DNA of 64,000 nucleotides from Arctopsyche grandis (Eukaryota > Arthropoda > Insecta > Trichoptera > Hydropsychidae). The position numbers and the translations under genes are program-made. How positions within the stretch are numbered: the first letter of the stretch is position 1; each line of letters opens with the position of its first letter. Of the stretch, positions 24,233 through 36,968 are shown piece after piece. The notes beneath the pieces were generated by a model that worked only from the letters and a program-made list of their open reading frames with translations, did no database searches and was not told the DNA's origin. Where the stretch lies: positions 7,476,579 to 7,540,578 of the forward strand of contig NC_135356.1 of NCBI RefSeq assembly GCF_051622035.1, read 5' to 3'.

Positions 24233-24675
24233 AAGCCAGCAGCATAGCTCGGTCGTTAAGCTTCTGCCTAACGCCGAGAGGCACCGGGTTCGATCCCATG
24301 AGCTGACCTCGATTGAAAGAATTTTTCCGAGTATATTTATAGTTCTGCTGGTCAGACCTGGATATTTGTGACTCTAGGTCGGTCGCTTCCTATCAGAGTT
24401 TGCCAATTTTCTCTGATTTCATTGTTGAAACGGTTTCCGATTAAAAATTGGCTAAAAATCTTCCTACCTACTATGTCATCACTATTTGAGTATGATTAAT
24501 GTACAATAAAATCAATGTACAATTCATAGATGTCTCGTTAATTTGCGAGTTTTCAGTGTCTCGTAATTCAGCGACTTGTATAATAAAAATGCTGTATTGT
24601 TTGTAATTGGCCAGGAAGGCGCATTGGAGTTTACCTGTAAGGCCTTCCTGGTAAAAATGTAATAAAATAAATAAA
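24233..24675 (+). mobile_element. tRNA-derived SINE, reference full-length copy
   Basis: The head has CCAGCAGCATAGCTCGGTCG, GAGAGGCACCGGGTTCGATC and CC, giving RNA polymerase III A-box-like and B-box (GGTTCGATCC) sequences. A body of about 300 bp follows and then the tail ATTGGCCAGGAAGGCGCATT, GGAGTTTACCTGTAAGGCCT and A-rich (AATAAA)n end. This is the best copy for judging the others. Confidence 0.85.
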
Positions 24676-24942
24676 TTGACTAAAAATGTAGCAATAATAA
24701 TTAGTTGACTAAAAGCAAATCAGCAGAATCACTTCAAAATTATACGAGAAGCGTATGAAATTTTGCATGAAATCACGTAAAATTTCGTAGTAAATGATAC
24801 TACATACATATAATTTCAAAGATGTTCACAAAATAAATATTTTTTTAAGTATATTTTAACTCACAATTCGATTTAATAAATTGAAAACAGAAAATTGCTG
24901 CCATTTTGATTCATACTAAGAAACTACATATATACTTAAGTT

Positions 24943-25640
24943 GATCCGATGTAGCGTGAGACTTGGAACCGAGCATGCTGTCGCATTCGTGATGTGTTGT
25001 AACATTGTAAGGACGTAAAATAATTTATATATATTTTTTAATTATTTCATATTTAACTCTATAAGCTGTCCGTAACATGACGTTAAAAATTATGTACTTT
25101 TATCGTCTAAAAAATATAAATTTTCATTAACGTAAAATATATACGTATTCCATAAATTAATTAATAATATCAAAAACTTACGTATTTTATATTAAAATTT
25201 AAAAATTTTAGTATTTCGCTATACGACCGCTATACGCATGAATAATGTCGTACATACATAATGTTATAAATAATAATATGTGACTGTAATAAAATTAAGA
25301 ATGTATACGTATAGTGTTATTTTCATTTCAAATTTCATTTAACCGTGAAGTCAACGCACGGTCGTAAAATCTGCCCTCCATTAAATTTCTCCCCAACTCA
25401 TTTTTATCACCTTTTTTTTCACGTTTGTTGTTACACGAATGCACTATGGTACAACCTATCATTTAAATGACTTTCGGTTTTGGTTTTATATAAGATTACC
25501 GAAATTTCACGCAAAAATATGTTTCGCTTTAGCGTTCCGTTTTATGTGACTGCTGCTGTATATCTTGACCAAAATATAATGGCGAATTGAAACGAAATAA
25601 AATTGGCCCTCCCGGGTCAAGTGGGGGGTGAATACGATAG
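24943..25640 (+). repeat. Dispersed repeat, mate at 4738-5250
   Basis: Longer version of the 4738 repeat. It shares TTGGAACCGAGCATGCTGTC, TATACGTATTCCATAAAT and the end GACCAAAATATAATGGCG..GTGGGGGGTGAATACG. It includes an extra internal segment around 25260-25540 not seen at the other locus. Confidence 0.7.
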
Positions 25641-26503
25641 CATATATGTACATATGTACATTTCTTCTAATACTAAATCAGTTCGACTATAATTATCAAA
25701 TTTTATACTCAAATTATGCAAAAATTAAAAATAAACATGGGAAATTTTGGCATGACTGGAAATGTATTTTTTTGGTTTCTATTAATAAAATAATTTCTCG
25801 TAAAAAGACTTAATAATCTTCTTGAAGTCGTTTGGTTGTTTGAAAATTTGTCTCAAATATTATTGTAAGATTCTTTTTATTCATCGCTTATTAATGGTAT
25901 TTTTTCAATACCATCTGTATTCCTTTAATTTAAAATATATGATTTTTTAAATATTATTTTATTTTATTTATTTTAATTGCTACTACTTACATACGTACGT
26001 TGATTTTCTTCCATCGCTAGTTTTAATTTGTTTCCATTTTATCGATAATTCATGCCATCGTAATGTAGCCTGCGATATTTTTGGTTAAAATAAATCCTGT
26101 TAATTAAATTAAAATTAATATTTTTATTAATTATTTGCAATTTTAATCGTAAATTGTTAACATGAAGTTAGATGACGTTTATAAGAAAAAGTTAACGCTC
26201 GCTTAACATGCATATAATAAGAAAATTACGTGGAAAACTTTGATTTTTCCGTACAAATAGTTATGTTGGAGATTCAAAATTTTCAAAAATTTTTTTGAAA
26301 CTAACATAAATTCAATTTATGTTAAAAAAATAGATTTTTTAAAAACATTTTTATAAAAAAATTACCTTGTTGGAAAATCTTATGCATATATTTTTTTTGT
26401 GGATGGTTATTTTATCGTTTGAAAGTCGATATTGAAATATCTGACTAGTTTCGAAAATATAAACATTTATTTGACGATTTTTATATATTTATTTTATTTA
26501 GCC
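25641..26503. other. Gene-free stretch
   Basis: AT-rich, with no recognisable gene, element terminus or long repeat. Confidence 0.5.
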
Positions 26504-26905
26504 TAAAGAAAAAGATCTCCGATAAATGTATTTTACCAGTGATGAAGTATGGATGTGAAAGTTGGACATTGAACGCCAAAATGCTATATAAACTCCAATG
26601 CACTCAAAGAACTATGGAACGCTGTTTGCTTGGCATAACGAGGAAAGATAGGAAACGGAATACGTGGGTGAGAAGTATTACAAGGAATTTGGTGGATAGA
26701 GTGAAGAGGTTGAAATAGCAATGGGCATGATTAGAAGAATGGACAAAAGAAGTGGAGAATAGCATCTGAGATAATGCAAAAGGATAAAAGAAAGATCGCA
26801 GGGAAGATGTGTAGACGAAATTACGAAAATGAATGAGAGTTGCGCAAAACAGAGGGTGTTGGAGAGGCCTTCATCCAGCAGTGGATGGTCAATGGCTGTA
26901 GATGA
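26504..26905 (+). pseudogene. RTE retrotransposon 3' fragment
   Basis: Degenerate reading frames match the C-terminus of the RTE at 36983-39940: LPVMKYGCESWTLNAKM, QRTMERCLLGITRKDRKRNT, and the end FIQQWMVNGCR. Several stops and small deletions are present, and it ends at the element's own stop region. It is a 5'-truncated dead copy. Confidence 0.85.
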
Positions 26906-27422
26906 TTTTTTATAGATCTATGTGTAGTTTCTTCATACAAAACCAGTTTGATTGAGATGCTGCAGTACTATACAATTTCTATAGACGAGCCGCGCCCGCT
27001 TCCAATATAGATATATTTGTTTTCTATACATTGAAAACCTGCTGAATAGAATTTTCAAAATAGACCATCATAAAATGAAAACAGCATGCATATGTAAGTA
27101 CATACATAACTCCAGACTACTCCTGCTTAAAATCGAATCACACTCTTGATACTATGTACATACATACTTACTTACGATGATCTGGACCATCGATGGACGA
27201 TGAGGATTCACTAAGTCGGCTCGTTGGTGGTGTGAGTGTCTTAATTTACATACATATGTGAGTGTGTGTGTTTGTTGCGGCCGGTGCTTGGTTTCGGCAG
27301 TTGGTCGTCGGCAGTGTTGGCCCCCGGTTGAGCTCGGTTCTGTTGGGTTGGGTGGTGGTGGGGAGGGGAGGCACTGGGGGAGGAGAGACCCTCCCGAGGA
27401 GACCATCACCACCCCCATAGCC

Positions 27423-30400
27423 ATGGGGAACACCCATTCGGCTGGACCACACCGCACCAGGAAGAACGTCCACTGGAGGGCCGCAGGTGAGGACAGAGAG
27501 GGAGAGAGAGAGAGAGAGAGAGACCACCACCACCTCTACAATCTCTCACCACACGTAACGCACCGATCCCTATTTTTAGAAGCTCGAACACAGACAGACT
27601 CCCGGCGATCAGAGTAAACACACCAGACCGACCCAGGGGCGCACGCCACTCACTCATTTGGCGATTGCTATCCCGAATCGAGAAGTGAAATGCCCCCTTT
27701 CAGCACACCTTGCTTGTTTCTTCTCGATTTAGCTCACTGTTGTCGATTGGTGGGCTTTGATCTTTTCACACCTGCCGATCTGAACAAGAATCAGTACCCG
27801 GCGTAAGCATTTCCCGGATTTGAACCCTTCCACAGTGGCGTAGCGTGAATTCCTGGTGCCCCCCCCCCCGCAAAATATTTTAAGGCACCCCCCCCCCATT
27901 ATATTCATATTATTTACTTACTTTATTTTTATTTTATTTTATATACGGCCGCAAGGACCATTGAACAATAATAATAATACATAGAAATACAATATTAAAT
28001 AAGAAAAGAAAAGAAAAAATATGAGTTTCAAAAGTAATTGAATAAATAAATGAATGAATTAAAACAATAAAATAAAATGCATTTAACATTTGTATAAATT
28101 AGAAAAATGATGATGCAACAATTTTTTTAAACTATGTTTACTAATATTAAAAAATCAAATTGGCTAAATTCGTTTCCCAGTTTATGAAGTCGGGGTATGT
28201 ATAATTTTTGATGTGGAATAAATAGTTGCATCTGGTAAACTCCCCGGTGTATGAAAATTTATGAGGTCCACTAATTCACTACAGTCCATAACTCCGCCGA
28301 GTACATCAAAAGACATAATAAATCATTGATTATTCTCCTGTCACAACGTTTGATCATATTCAATTTAATATACTTGTTGGTGACAGGGTCAGATTTTGTA
28401 CAAAATTTAAAATCAACGCATCTAATAAATCTATTCTGAATCCTCTCAATGGAATTACTATGTACCTGTGAATTATGGGACCATACTGGCGAATTGTATT
28501 CAAGTCGATTCCTTGCCAATGAGAAAAATAATAATTTAATTGTGTTAATATTGTTAAAATGAATTGAATTTCTTATAACAAAATAACTTTCAAAATTATT
28601 AATTTATACCTTTTTTACGTATCGGTATATGTATCTATATATCGAGGTGCATTAATAGTTTAATCTGGACGACCAACAAGCAGTGCACAATCTGTTTAAA
28701 GTAACTGATGGTGAATTTTCCTTAAAAACTTCTAAGAAAAATTTATAACTTTAATTGGTTTTAATCATATAATTTTGTTTTATTGTTTAAACATTGAAAA
28801 AATATATACAAGAATAAGAGAATTCTCAGCTAATAGGTTGAAGTGGCACTGACGTTCAAAAGATGGAAAAAGACGGTAGTCTTCTAGCCCTATTGGCATA
28901 TATCAATTACACATTGAGGATAAATTCAAAATATGTTAATGTATATGTACATACTCATATAGTACAAATAGGTTGAAAAATAAGAAAAGTTTTTAAAATA
29001 GTTATTTCAAAAAAATTACGGAACGAATTAAAAAATCGGTGAAAAAAGGCGCGCTTCATGGCGCCCCTCAGGTGTCAGCGTCCCCCCGTATTGCGGGGTC
29101 TGCGAGCGCAGTAGCTACGCCACTGCACTTCCATATGAATTATGACCGATTTAAAATTTGGTTCGTTGTTCAATTCCATCTCTTTGTTTGTCTATGGCAG
29201 AGCATCGCAACGTGTGGACCGCGGCACTTGTAGTAGCCGCGGTCCACACGTTACCATTAAGCCATTAAGAGGGCTGGACACCAGCACCTTGTCCATACAA
29301 ACGTATTACACTTCTCCCTTCCTCAATTATGGCACTAGAGAAATTATTTTTTAATATGCTATGGATATCCACCATAGGCATGTTTTTATCTTATTATTTT
29401 TTTTAGCTATTTTTTATAGGAGCTAGGAGCCACCAAACATCTAAAAAATCGCCTCATTTTTACACCCACGAAAAGAGTCTAGCATGCTAATTTAATGGTT
29501 GATTTTTAAAAAAATACGAAGAGAAACAGAAAATATCTTTCTCATACCGATGATGAAATTTTTTTTTAAATTGGTCCAGTTTCTGGATTCCTAAACAGGA
29601 ATTCCTAAAGCGCCACAATGGTCAAAAAATATAACACAAAAAAAAACAAAACAACAATTAAACATAAATTAATACATAACGAAAATAATATACTAATCAA
29701 TTACACATAAAAAAAAATACATTTGAACATAAACATAAATACATCCATACATAAACATAGCATTTAATAATAACAGCATTTAATAATAAATAGTAATTAA
29801 TAATAACAGATAAAGTAAAAATATCAAATAAAAAATATAGCATAAGGAATGCCTTGGAAATGGAAGAGAGTTATTCAAAATTTCACTCACAAATCACAAT
29901 CAATCATGAAAACAATGATGAGCGCAGACTACCAGATAAATGGGTTAATTTCCTTAATTTCCGACAATTTACGCTCACTAAGGTGGAAAATATCACATTC
30001 AGTCTCGGCAGCAACGATTTCATTAAGAAGTCGAATAGCTCTTGGAACAGGAGCCATTCGAAAAAGAATTGTGCGGGCAGGAGGTACAGCCATCATATGA
30101 TGATGTCTACCACGCACATAGTGATTAGGGACATAAAGTCCCAACTGCTCCAGCAACAACGGGCATATTACTACTGGTGCATTTACTAGTTTGAATATGA
30201 AGTATCTAAAACGCCAGTTGGAATATATTACAACTGAAAACGTGCTAATTAACGTTCCCTTGATACGATGAAAGTTTTCCACTAGGTCCATCGATGGAAA
30301 TCCCAAGTTCACGTTTTAAGCTCTGACTTAATGTACATAAATAAATAATTATAAATAATATGTATAACATACATATGTTCAATAACAGTTTCCGTGTTTT

Positions 30401-33400
30401 ACCAGCTCAATAACAATGTTGCTTTACCTGGTAAAGTAATATTTGGAAACTCCATCAAAATACTTTTTTTGGAAAACCAGAATAGTCTAAATTATTCGGA
30501 AAATTATAAATTTGCGCAGTAGTCTGAGTCCGCAATGGAACTTTTTTTAATTCTCTACTTAGTTATCAAAACTTATAACTTGCCGAAAATATCTACTTCA
30601 TTTCAATATTATTCTGCCTTTTCATTTGGCATTCCAAAAATTTCTCTCCTGCTGCATTTCAAAATGTATTTATTCTGGTCAACGGACGCTAACTTCACCG
30701 TTAGTCGTAAACTTTAAACGTTTATATTATATAGGTCACACATTGCATAAAATTACATTTCAAAATCTATTGAGTACATGTATGTAATACACAATAAAAT
30801 TAAATAAAACAAAAAATAAATTTTATATTAGAATTTAATGACTTGCCAAGAGTGTGTGATGAAAACATTGACATAAATTATAGTGCAGTGACATTACAGA
30901 AATTAACCAAAGTAACAATCAACATTTAATTGTTATTAATAGATTTTCTTTAATATAGTCAACCGACGTCCTTTTGGATACACATTTCATCTGAATATTC
31001 AGTTCTACCGGATAAGGCTCTGAAGTATATTTGCCTTTCATGAATCTTTGGAGGAAGTATCTATATATGTACATACATATACATCATATCATGTAAATCT
31101 AGTATATGTACATATATCTAAAGAGCATGTGTAAGTTTGCCACTGACTGGTTTCAACTGTATGTATCTATTCCAATTTTTTTACATTGTTATATTAGCCA
31201 AAACTTTAACATTGGCATGGGCATTCGAATGCAATCGCTTATTGATACCACATGAGCAAGCTTCCCGTAATAGAACGGCGGGTCAAGTGCTTTCATCGCT
31301 CTGTAATCATAAATATAATAGGTATACATATGTACATACATACATATACATGTACATACATACATATACATATACATATCAGAATGAAGCTAAAGCATCG
31401 AACACTACACAGCTTCGCGTGGCCCTCAACTCGCCATTTTATTAATAGCCCCCGACCTGCACATTGTATTCTAATCTAGATAATACGACGACCCATGTGT
31501 GCCTCACGCTGAAATAAAATATCACTCAAATGTCGAACTGGTTCGGTTTTCAGAAGCACCACACCCTCCGGGAAAGCCTTCAGCCACTTGCGGAGAGGGA
31601 CCTGATGGACGAGAGGGACGATTGCGATGGTTACCACCGAGACACGATGGAGGATCGACCCTTCAAGGGTACATGGTCGAATGCAACAGGGTTGGATCGC
31701 CGCTTTGGGTCAGGACCAATCCACCTTTGGTTCTGGGTCCCGAGCTCATCCTGGCAGGGCTTGAACCTGGGTTTCAATACCGGTTCAGGGTTTGCGCCCA
31801 GAATGCAGCCGGTGTTTCGAACCCTAGTGAGATATCTGACGTCTTGCATGTCAGCTCAGAGAGGGGAGGGATGGGTCCTCCCAAGTTCCAAATGGGACTC
31901 GAAGATGTCGAGTCCATGGAGAATGAAAAGACGGAATTCAGAGTTTACTTTGACGGGAATCCGGTACCTACTGTGTCGTGGTTCAAGGATGGCTTTGAAA
32001 TATTTAGCAGCAGACGGACGGCTATCTTAAACGAGGATCATTGTAGTACGCTCATATTCCACCAGACATCTCTGAATGATGAGGGCGAAATCAAATGCGC
32101 AATAACAAACAGGGTGGGTCATGCTGTTAGTCGAGCTCGTCTCCGACTTCAGGCTGCTCCGAGGGTTAGGCTACCGCGAAGATACGAAGATGGATTAATC
32201 TTCGACGCTGGAGAAACCCTCGTTCTCAAAGTGGCCGTCGCTGGGAAGCCAAACCCAGAAATACAATGGCGACATGATGGACAGAACATCGAAGAGAACG
32301 ACAGGATCCAAGTATCAAACGGAGACAAGTTTTCGTCGCTTAGAATCATCAACGCTTCCAGAGAGGACAGAGGAGAATATCAAGTAAACGCCAAGAATAC
32401 AGTTGGAGAAGATTTGGCTTCGATCCTAGTCACCATCACGTCTAGACCTGATCCTCCAAAAGAAGTGCGAGCCATTAAAGAAGGGGATAGATCAGCCGTC
32501 ATATCGTGGGAACCGCCTACTGATGATGGAGGATGTCAAATAGGGAATTATATAGTAGAATATTACAGAACTGGTTGGAACGTTTGGTTGAAGGCAACCA
32601 CAGAGCGAAAGCTCACTGCAATCCTTTCAGATTTAATCGAAGGATCAGAGTATCGATTTCGCGTTAAAGCTGAAAGTCCATATGGGGTGAGCGATCCGAG
32701 TGCTGAGACTGAGTCGGTCTTCATTCCAGGAAAGAGTTCTAGCACCAACTTCCTATCAGTTTTAGAAGATGAGAAGACGAATAATATTATTGAGAGTCCT
32801 GAAATTCCGCCGGTAATGCCCAGGAGAAAGCGACAGTCGTCTCCGAAGGTGGATGAAGATAGCAGATTCAACGTCGAGCTGAACGAAAGTGTGCCAATGA
32901 GAAAGCACCGCAATATCGACCCGAAGTCGAACGAATCCGAAAATCTGGATGTCTCAAACAGTAATAACAACAATGACAAGATGAGATACGGTAGTTCTGA
33001 GTTCATGTTGATTCTTTATCCGGAAGGGGACAAAACAGACGCAGGTAATATTTTGGATTTTATAGGATTTTTAAGCTCCGTGTGCGAATATTGCTTGCGT
33101 ATTTATGTATGTGTTTATTTTATTATATATAAATACATATATTGATTGTATTGTAGTTAAGTTTTAAATGGGCCTTGTACCGATGATCATTGTTTATGTT
33201 AAGTCAATATTTTAAAGTTGATTAATGTGAATCAGTTTTTGCATTACTTCCTTTAGAACTTACTATGAAAATCAATGGGTGACATTCAATTCTAAAAATA
33301 GTTTCTACCTAACTTGAATGATACAAATTACATAAATATTTAAAGTGGTGATAATAATGTAAAATCTCAGAATAAGACATTTAAAATGTTTCAGAAGCTT

Positions 33401-35424
33401 AAGTTAAATTGAATATGCATACATATGTATGTATGTAAGTAGTTATTATATAGGTTTTTCATTCCAAATTGTTTCATTTCAAATTAAGCCTTTTTCATTT
33501 AAAATTGACATTGAAAAGGGGTCAATTTTAAATGAAAAAGGGTCAATTTATAATGAAAAATCTGTACAAGAATATTCATATATACATATATATGTAGGTG
33601 CTATATTTTTTAATGAATTTCACAAATTCTAATTTTAGTACATAATATTTTTAATTTATTATACATACATGTACTATGCACAATTAAACGAAATGTTTAT
33701 ATTTTTTTAATTGTCAATAATTAAATACTAATATTACATATGATAAAGCAGCGAAATCATATGATAATTATTTTTAAATTTGCTTGTTGCGATAATAATT
33801 TGCTTAATTTTTAGTATATAATATTATTTTATAATATAATATATACTAAAAATGATTACTTTATTCATTGTTGCGATACTTGATATTTTGTGTAGATAAT
33901 TATTATACAATGATTTATTTTTTCGCAGAGAAAAGGAAATCTTTTCAGCTTGATTTGGAAGATGCAATGTCACCGCCTGCTATTTCATTATCGGCACCTC
34001 AACTGGGAGCGAACATGTGTCTGATACAACCTATGAGAAATTCAGTGAGCTCAACAGAACTGCTGCACGAGCATGCAATGAACAGAGTTTATCAAGTTAT
34101 GGCTCTCAAAGAGGCTGAAAAAGCCAAAGCCAAAAAGGATTTCATAACAAACGACGCCAATAGTTATTCGGATATGAGAGAAAATTCACCGTACAAGGAG
34201 AATGCCACTGTTGAATCTCCGACCGCTTCAGAAGTGAATGTATTAGATGAAGAAGAACAAGAAGAAGACATTCAAGAAGATTCGTTAATTGAAAAGGATG
34301 ATTATCCTAAAAATACAAAATCAGACGAGAGTTTGAATATGGATAAGAGTGAAGAGAATAGTCTATTCGAGGATGATTACACAACGAGTACCGTCTCGTC
34401 TGGTGATAGTGACTATACAGATTCGGATAGCTTAGAAGACGGTAGGATACGAAACGCATTCGACGAAGATAAAACGTATCATCCAAGGGAAATGGTACCC
34501 AAAGGCATTCCAAAAGAACAAATTCAAGCTCCCAAAACGATTCCCAAACCCGTTCCTCTACCAGATCCCAATTTCATTCCCAAACCTATTTTAAAGAAAC
34601 GCGAACCTACCCCGGTTAAACCCCAAATCAAAGAAGAAAAACCTCCAAAGACAACTCTCATGAACAAAGTTCCGCTGTTGCAAAAAATCACTAAGTCCCC
34701 CCTAGAAAAATATATTAAAGTTGGTAAGAAGGCTTTAAATAAAAAGAAAGAAGTAGTAAATAACAACCAACAATCTAATTTGAATTCAAACATGGATTCC
34801 TTGAAGCCTGCAGATAATAAAAACATGAAAGATAAGTCACCAGATATTATGGACGGAGGCCATCTCGTCGCTGAACGGTATGGCAACATGATAAAAGAGT
34901 TTGCCACAACTAAGAAGCAACAACCAATATTGTACGACAACACTGAAGATTTAAAGAAGGCTGCAGCGCAACAACAGCTAGCAGAAAATACTGAAAATAT
35001 CAAAAATAATGGAGAAATTCAAAATGCTGTAACAAAAGTGGCCGTAAAAAAGACTATACAACAAAAGAAAGCGGCAAAGCCACCAACGCCTACAAAACAA
35101 AATAAGGAAATCAAAAGTGTTCCGAAAGCAGCAGAATCGAGCAACGCCAAGAAAAAAATCAGTGCAAATTCAACACCGTCTATTCAAACAGTTTCATTGC
35201 CCAAAAACTTTTCAGAGCTAAATGCAGAAGCGGAGAGTAACGTGCGTAATGCATTTAGCTATATAATTAACATATTTATGGTATTAGTAGCTTTCTGGTT
35301 GTATTTGTTCAAAAGTGAATTCTTAGCAATACCGTTCATAGCACTAGCTATCTATAGAGAAATGCACGAGGCTCTCAAAAATAAGATGCCGTCGTGGATA
35401 ACAAACCGTATATCTCCAAAATGA
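27423..35424 (+). CDS. Ig/FN3 muscle-type protein with membrane hairpin (MnM-like), 1016 aa
   Basis: Exons 27423-27486, 31554-33044 and 33929-35424; all junctions are phase 1 and the total is 3051 nt. Exon 1 encodes MGNTHSAGPHRTRKNVHW; MGxxxS predicts N-myristoylation. Domains (approximate residues): FN3 23-121 (PHPPGKPSATC..YRFRVCAQNAAG), Ig 128-220 (PTVSWFKDG..DEGEIKC), Ig 223-316 (PEIQWRHDG..DRGEYQV), FN3 319-413 (PPKEVRAIKEGD..YRFRVKAESPYG). A long acidic, then Lys/Pro-rich linker follows (IPKPVPLPDPNFIPKPIL). Two C-terminal hydrophobic segments lie at about 961-977 (FSYIINIFMVLVAFWLY) and 983-994. Two FN3 and two Ig domains resemble Drosophila CG14964 (MnM, myomesin and myosin binding protein); I infer a sarcomere/reticulum role. 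The exon 1 join is by phase and GC-rich promoter context only. AATAAA lies at 35489. Confidence 0.8.
27497..27524. promoter_or_regulatory. (GA)n tract just inside intron 1
   Basis: An alternating GA run of about 28 bp follows the first-exon donor of the Ig/FN3 gene and lies in a GC-rich island (27270-27620). GAGA-type tracts are typical of insect promoter-proximal DNA bound by GAGA factor; function here is inferred. Confidence 0.4.
27833..29125. mobile_element. hAT element with LINE inserted, in intron 1 of Ig/FN3 gene
   Basis: The ends are CAGTGGCGTAGC (left) and its reverse complement GCTACGCCACTG (right), flanked by CCCTTCCA and CACTTCCA, an 8-bp duplication with one mismatch. Poly-C runs and GGCGCCCC-like words near both ends are typical of hAT elements of this type. 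No transposase remains; a LINE fragment fills the middle. Confidence 0.8.
27905..28545 (-). pseudogene. LINE C-terminal fragment inside hAT
   Basis: The minus strand encodes RLEYNSPVWSHNSQVHSNSI, ERIQNRFIRCVDFKF and RRIINDLLCLL, the region downstream of RT in jockey/CR1-type elements. The 3' side ends in a TTTATTTT tract at about 27915-27940, an A-rich tail on the element strand. Truncated at 5' and interrupted. Confidence 0.7.
29209..29252. repeat. Perfect 17-bp-stem GC-rich hairpin
   Basis: AACGTGTGGACCGCGGC at 29209-29225 is exactly inverted at 29236-29252 around a 10-base loop. It lies about 75 bp beyond the hAT target duplication, in an intron. Confidence 0.85.
29929..30200 (-). pseudogene. 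LINE C-terminal fragment
   Basis: The minus strand encodes LGLYVPNHYVRGRHHHMMAV, PPARTILFRMAPVPRAIRLL and CDIFHLSERKLSEI. The R-T-x-L-F-x-x-x-P-x-x-R-x-x-x-L pattern and D-I-F ending are seen at the extreme C-terminus of jockey-like LINE proteins. It adjoins a TIR-family end (AAAACGCCAGTTGGAATATA at about 30210). Confidence 0.55.
30246..31550. other. Remainder of intron 1 of the Ig/FN3 gene
   Basis: AT-rich, with TACATA clusters near 31065-31110 and 31325-31375. No exon was found here; the exon 2 acceptor TTCGGTTTTCAG ends at 31553. Confidence 0.5.
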
Positions 35425-36148
35425 CACTATATTCATTGTTTATTTACTTATGACATTTTTGGAATAGTAATTTTTTATAAACTCTTTTAATAAAGGAAAA
35501 GTGATTTTTAAACATGTTTTACTAATTATTATAATATATGAATGTAGCATCTCATGTGTATAGAAAAATAATTTAAATCTTTGCCAGGAAACTAATAAAA
35601 AAACTTAAATGTATTATTATTATTTAAGATGAAAATAATTTTACCAAATTAACTAGTTATATAAAATATATAATATATTATTTTGTAATTTTGACTCTGT
35701 TGGATAGAATTAAACAGCATACTGGAATTGAGCCATCTCTACTTTCCCCCCATTATTAAATTTATTACAAAATTATAATATTGTAATGCGTGTGTGTTTA
35801 TATGTATTATAAATAAAATAAAATTCTTGCATTTTTATCAATATGTATGTAATGAAATTAATTTTAAATTTACAACACTAAGTTATGATTTAATTATTTC
35901 CAATTTTCACATGTCTTATTTCTTGAAATCCATACAAACGTAAATTCTTTTAACAATAATTTTCTATTATATAAAAATAAAATTTTGATTTCAATATTAC
36001 TGTTATATTACTATACATGCAAGAACTATTCTTATCATTGATTTTAAATGTCGTGTTTTGTAATGCATATTTTGAAGAAAATGTGATTAGTACATTGAAA
36101 GTTTTAACTGCTCATTTGCTTTTTTATAATAAATAAAACGTAGAAAAT
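35425..36148. other. 3' flank of Ig/FN3 gene
   Basis: Includes an AATAAA polyadenylation signal at 35489-35494, 65 bp after the stop codon. The rest is AT-rich with no gene. Confidence 0.6.
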
Positions 36149-36534
36149 ATTATAAAAAAAAATATTTTTGTGTTTTGTAACATATTTATTCCTTTTAATG
36201 TTGATTAACTCATGTAGTATTTATTAGTATTGGAATATTATTTTTTTAAAACAAAATAATGCATTTATATTCATGTTACTATAAAACATGTAGTTGTGTG
36301 AGGAAAATATGAGGGTTTTTTTCAAATACAAAAGGTTTTTATTGAGCTTAGAAGTATACATTTTTAAAAAATGTACTATGGGGGATGAACGAATGAGACG
36401 ACTGGCATGTTGATGCAGATGCTTTATTTATGATAGCTGAAGGCAGAGTGAGGTAGCTACTCTGAACACAGCCGAGTTGGTCCCCACTCGCAGGAAGGTG
36501 ACCAAACTTGACCATGTCGTATAGCGAGCCGCCA
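36149..36534 (-). mobile_element. Solo LTR, inverted relative to its twin
   Basis: 386 bp, minus orientation, matching 41279-41664 with about four visible substitutions. Features: 5' start TGGCGGCTCGCTATACGAC, a promoter-like body, AATAAA-type signals, and a 3' end in a T-tract then ATAAT. No primer site or coding region is attached, and no target duplication was found. Confidence 0.85.
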
Positions 36535-36955
36535 TAGTACTAAAGGGCACCCCGGCAAAGTCGCGCACGATAATGCCGCGATGACAAAACCGCGCACGAT
36601 GGATGAAGTATAATGAAGCTTCTCGTCCCCTCTTATTTTTTTTATCATAGATAATGTAAGGATTAAAAAATAACAAAGAACAAAGGACGACTCTGAACTT
36701 ATGCCACGTGCCCTCCCACACGTGGCACCTCTCCTTAGAACTGTACCACACCGGGCGTCTTGCAAGCGATTATGTCGGCCAACTTGTAACGCGACCAGAT
36801 GAAATGTATGCAGCTGTGTGGAGCATGCCACGTTGTACAACTCACTGGTTTCCCAAACAATAAAATCAGCTGACCAGCGAGATCGGTTGTAGGTGTTTAG
36901 TCTGGCTTCGACGATTTTATTGCTTAAGCGACCAACACCATCACGAGCCGTCGCT
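36535..36955. other. DNA between inverted LTR and RTE, gene-free
   Basis: Contains a local duplication (CGCGCACGAT twice near 36562 and 36592), an inverted pair GCCACGTG near 36700, and TGCTTAAGCGACCAACACCA. Its last 13 bases here onward (36956-36968) form one copy of the RTE target duplication. Confidence 0.45.
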
Positions 36956-36968
36956 GGTGGTCACCATT

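Noticed and set aside
29849-30189. Plus-strand frames of 83 and 111 codons
   Set aside because: The antisense strand encodes the more convincing LINE C-terminal motif.
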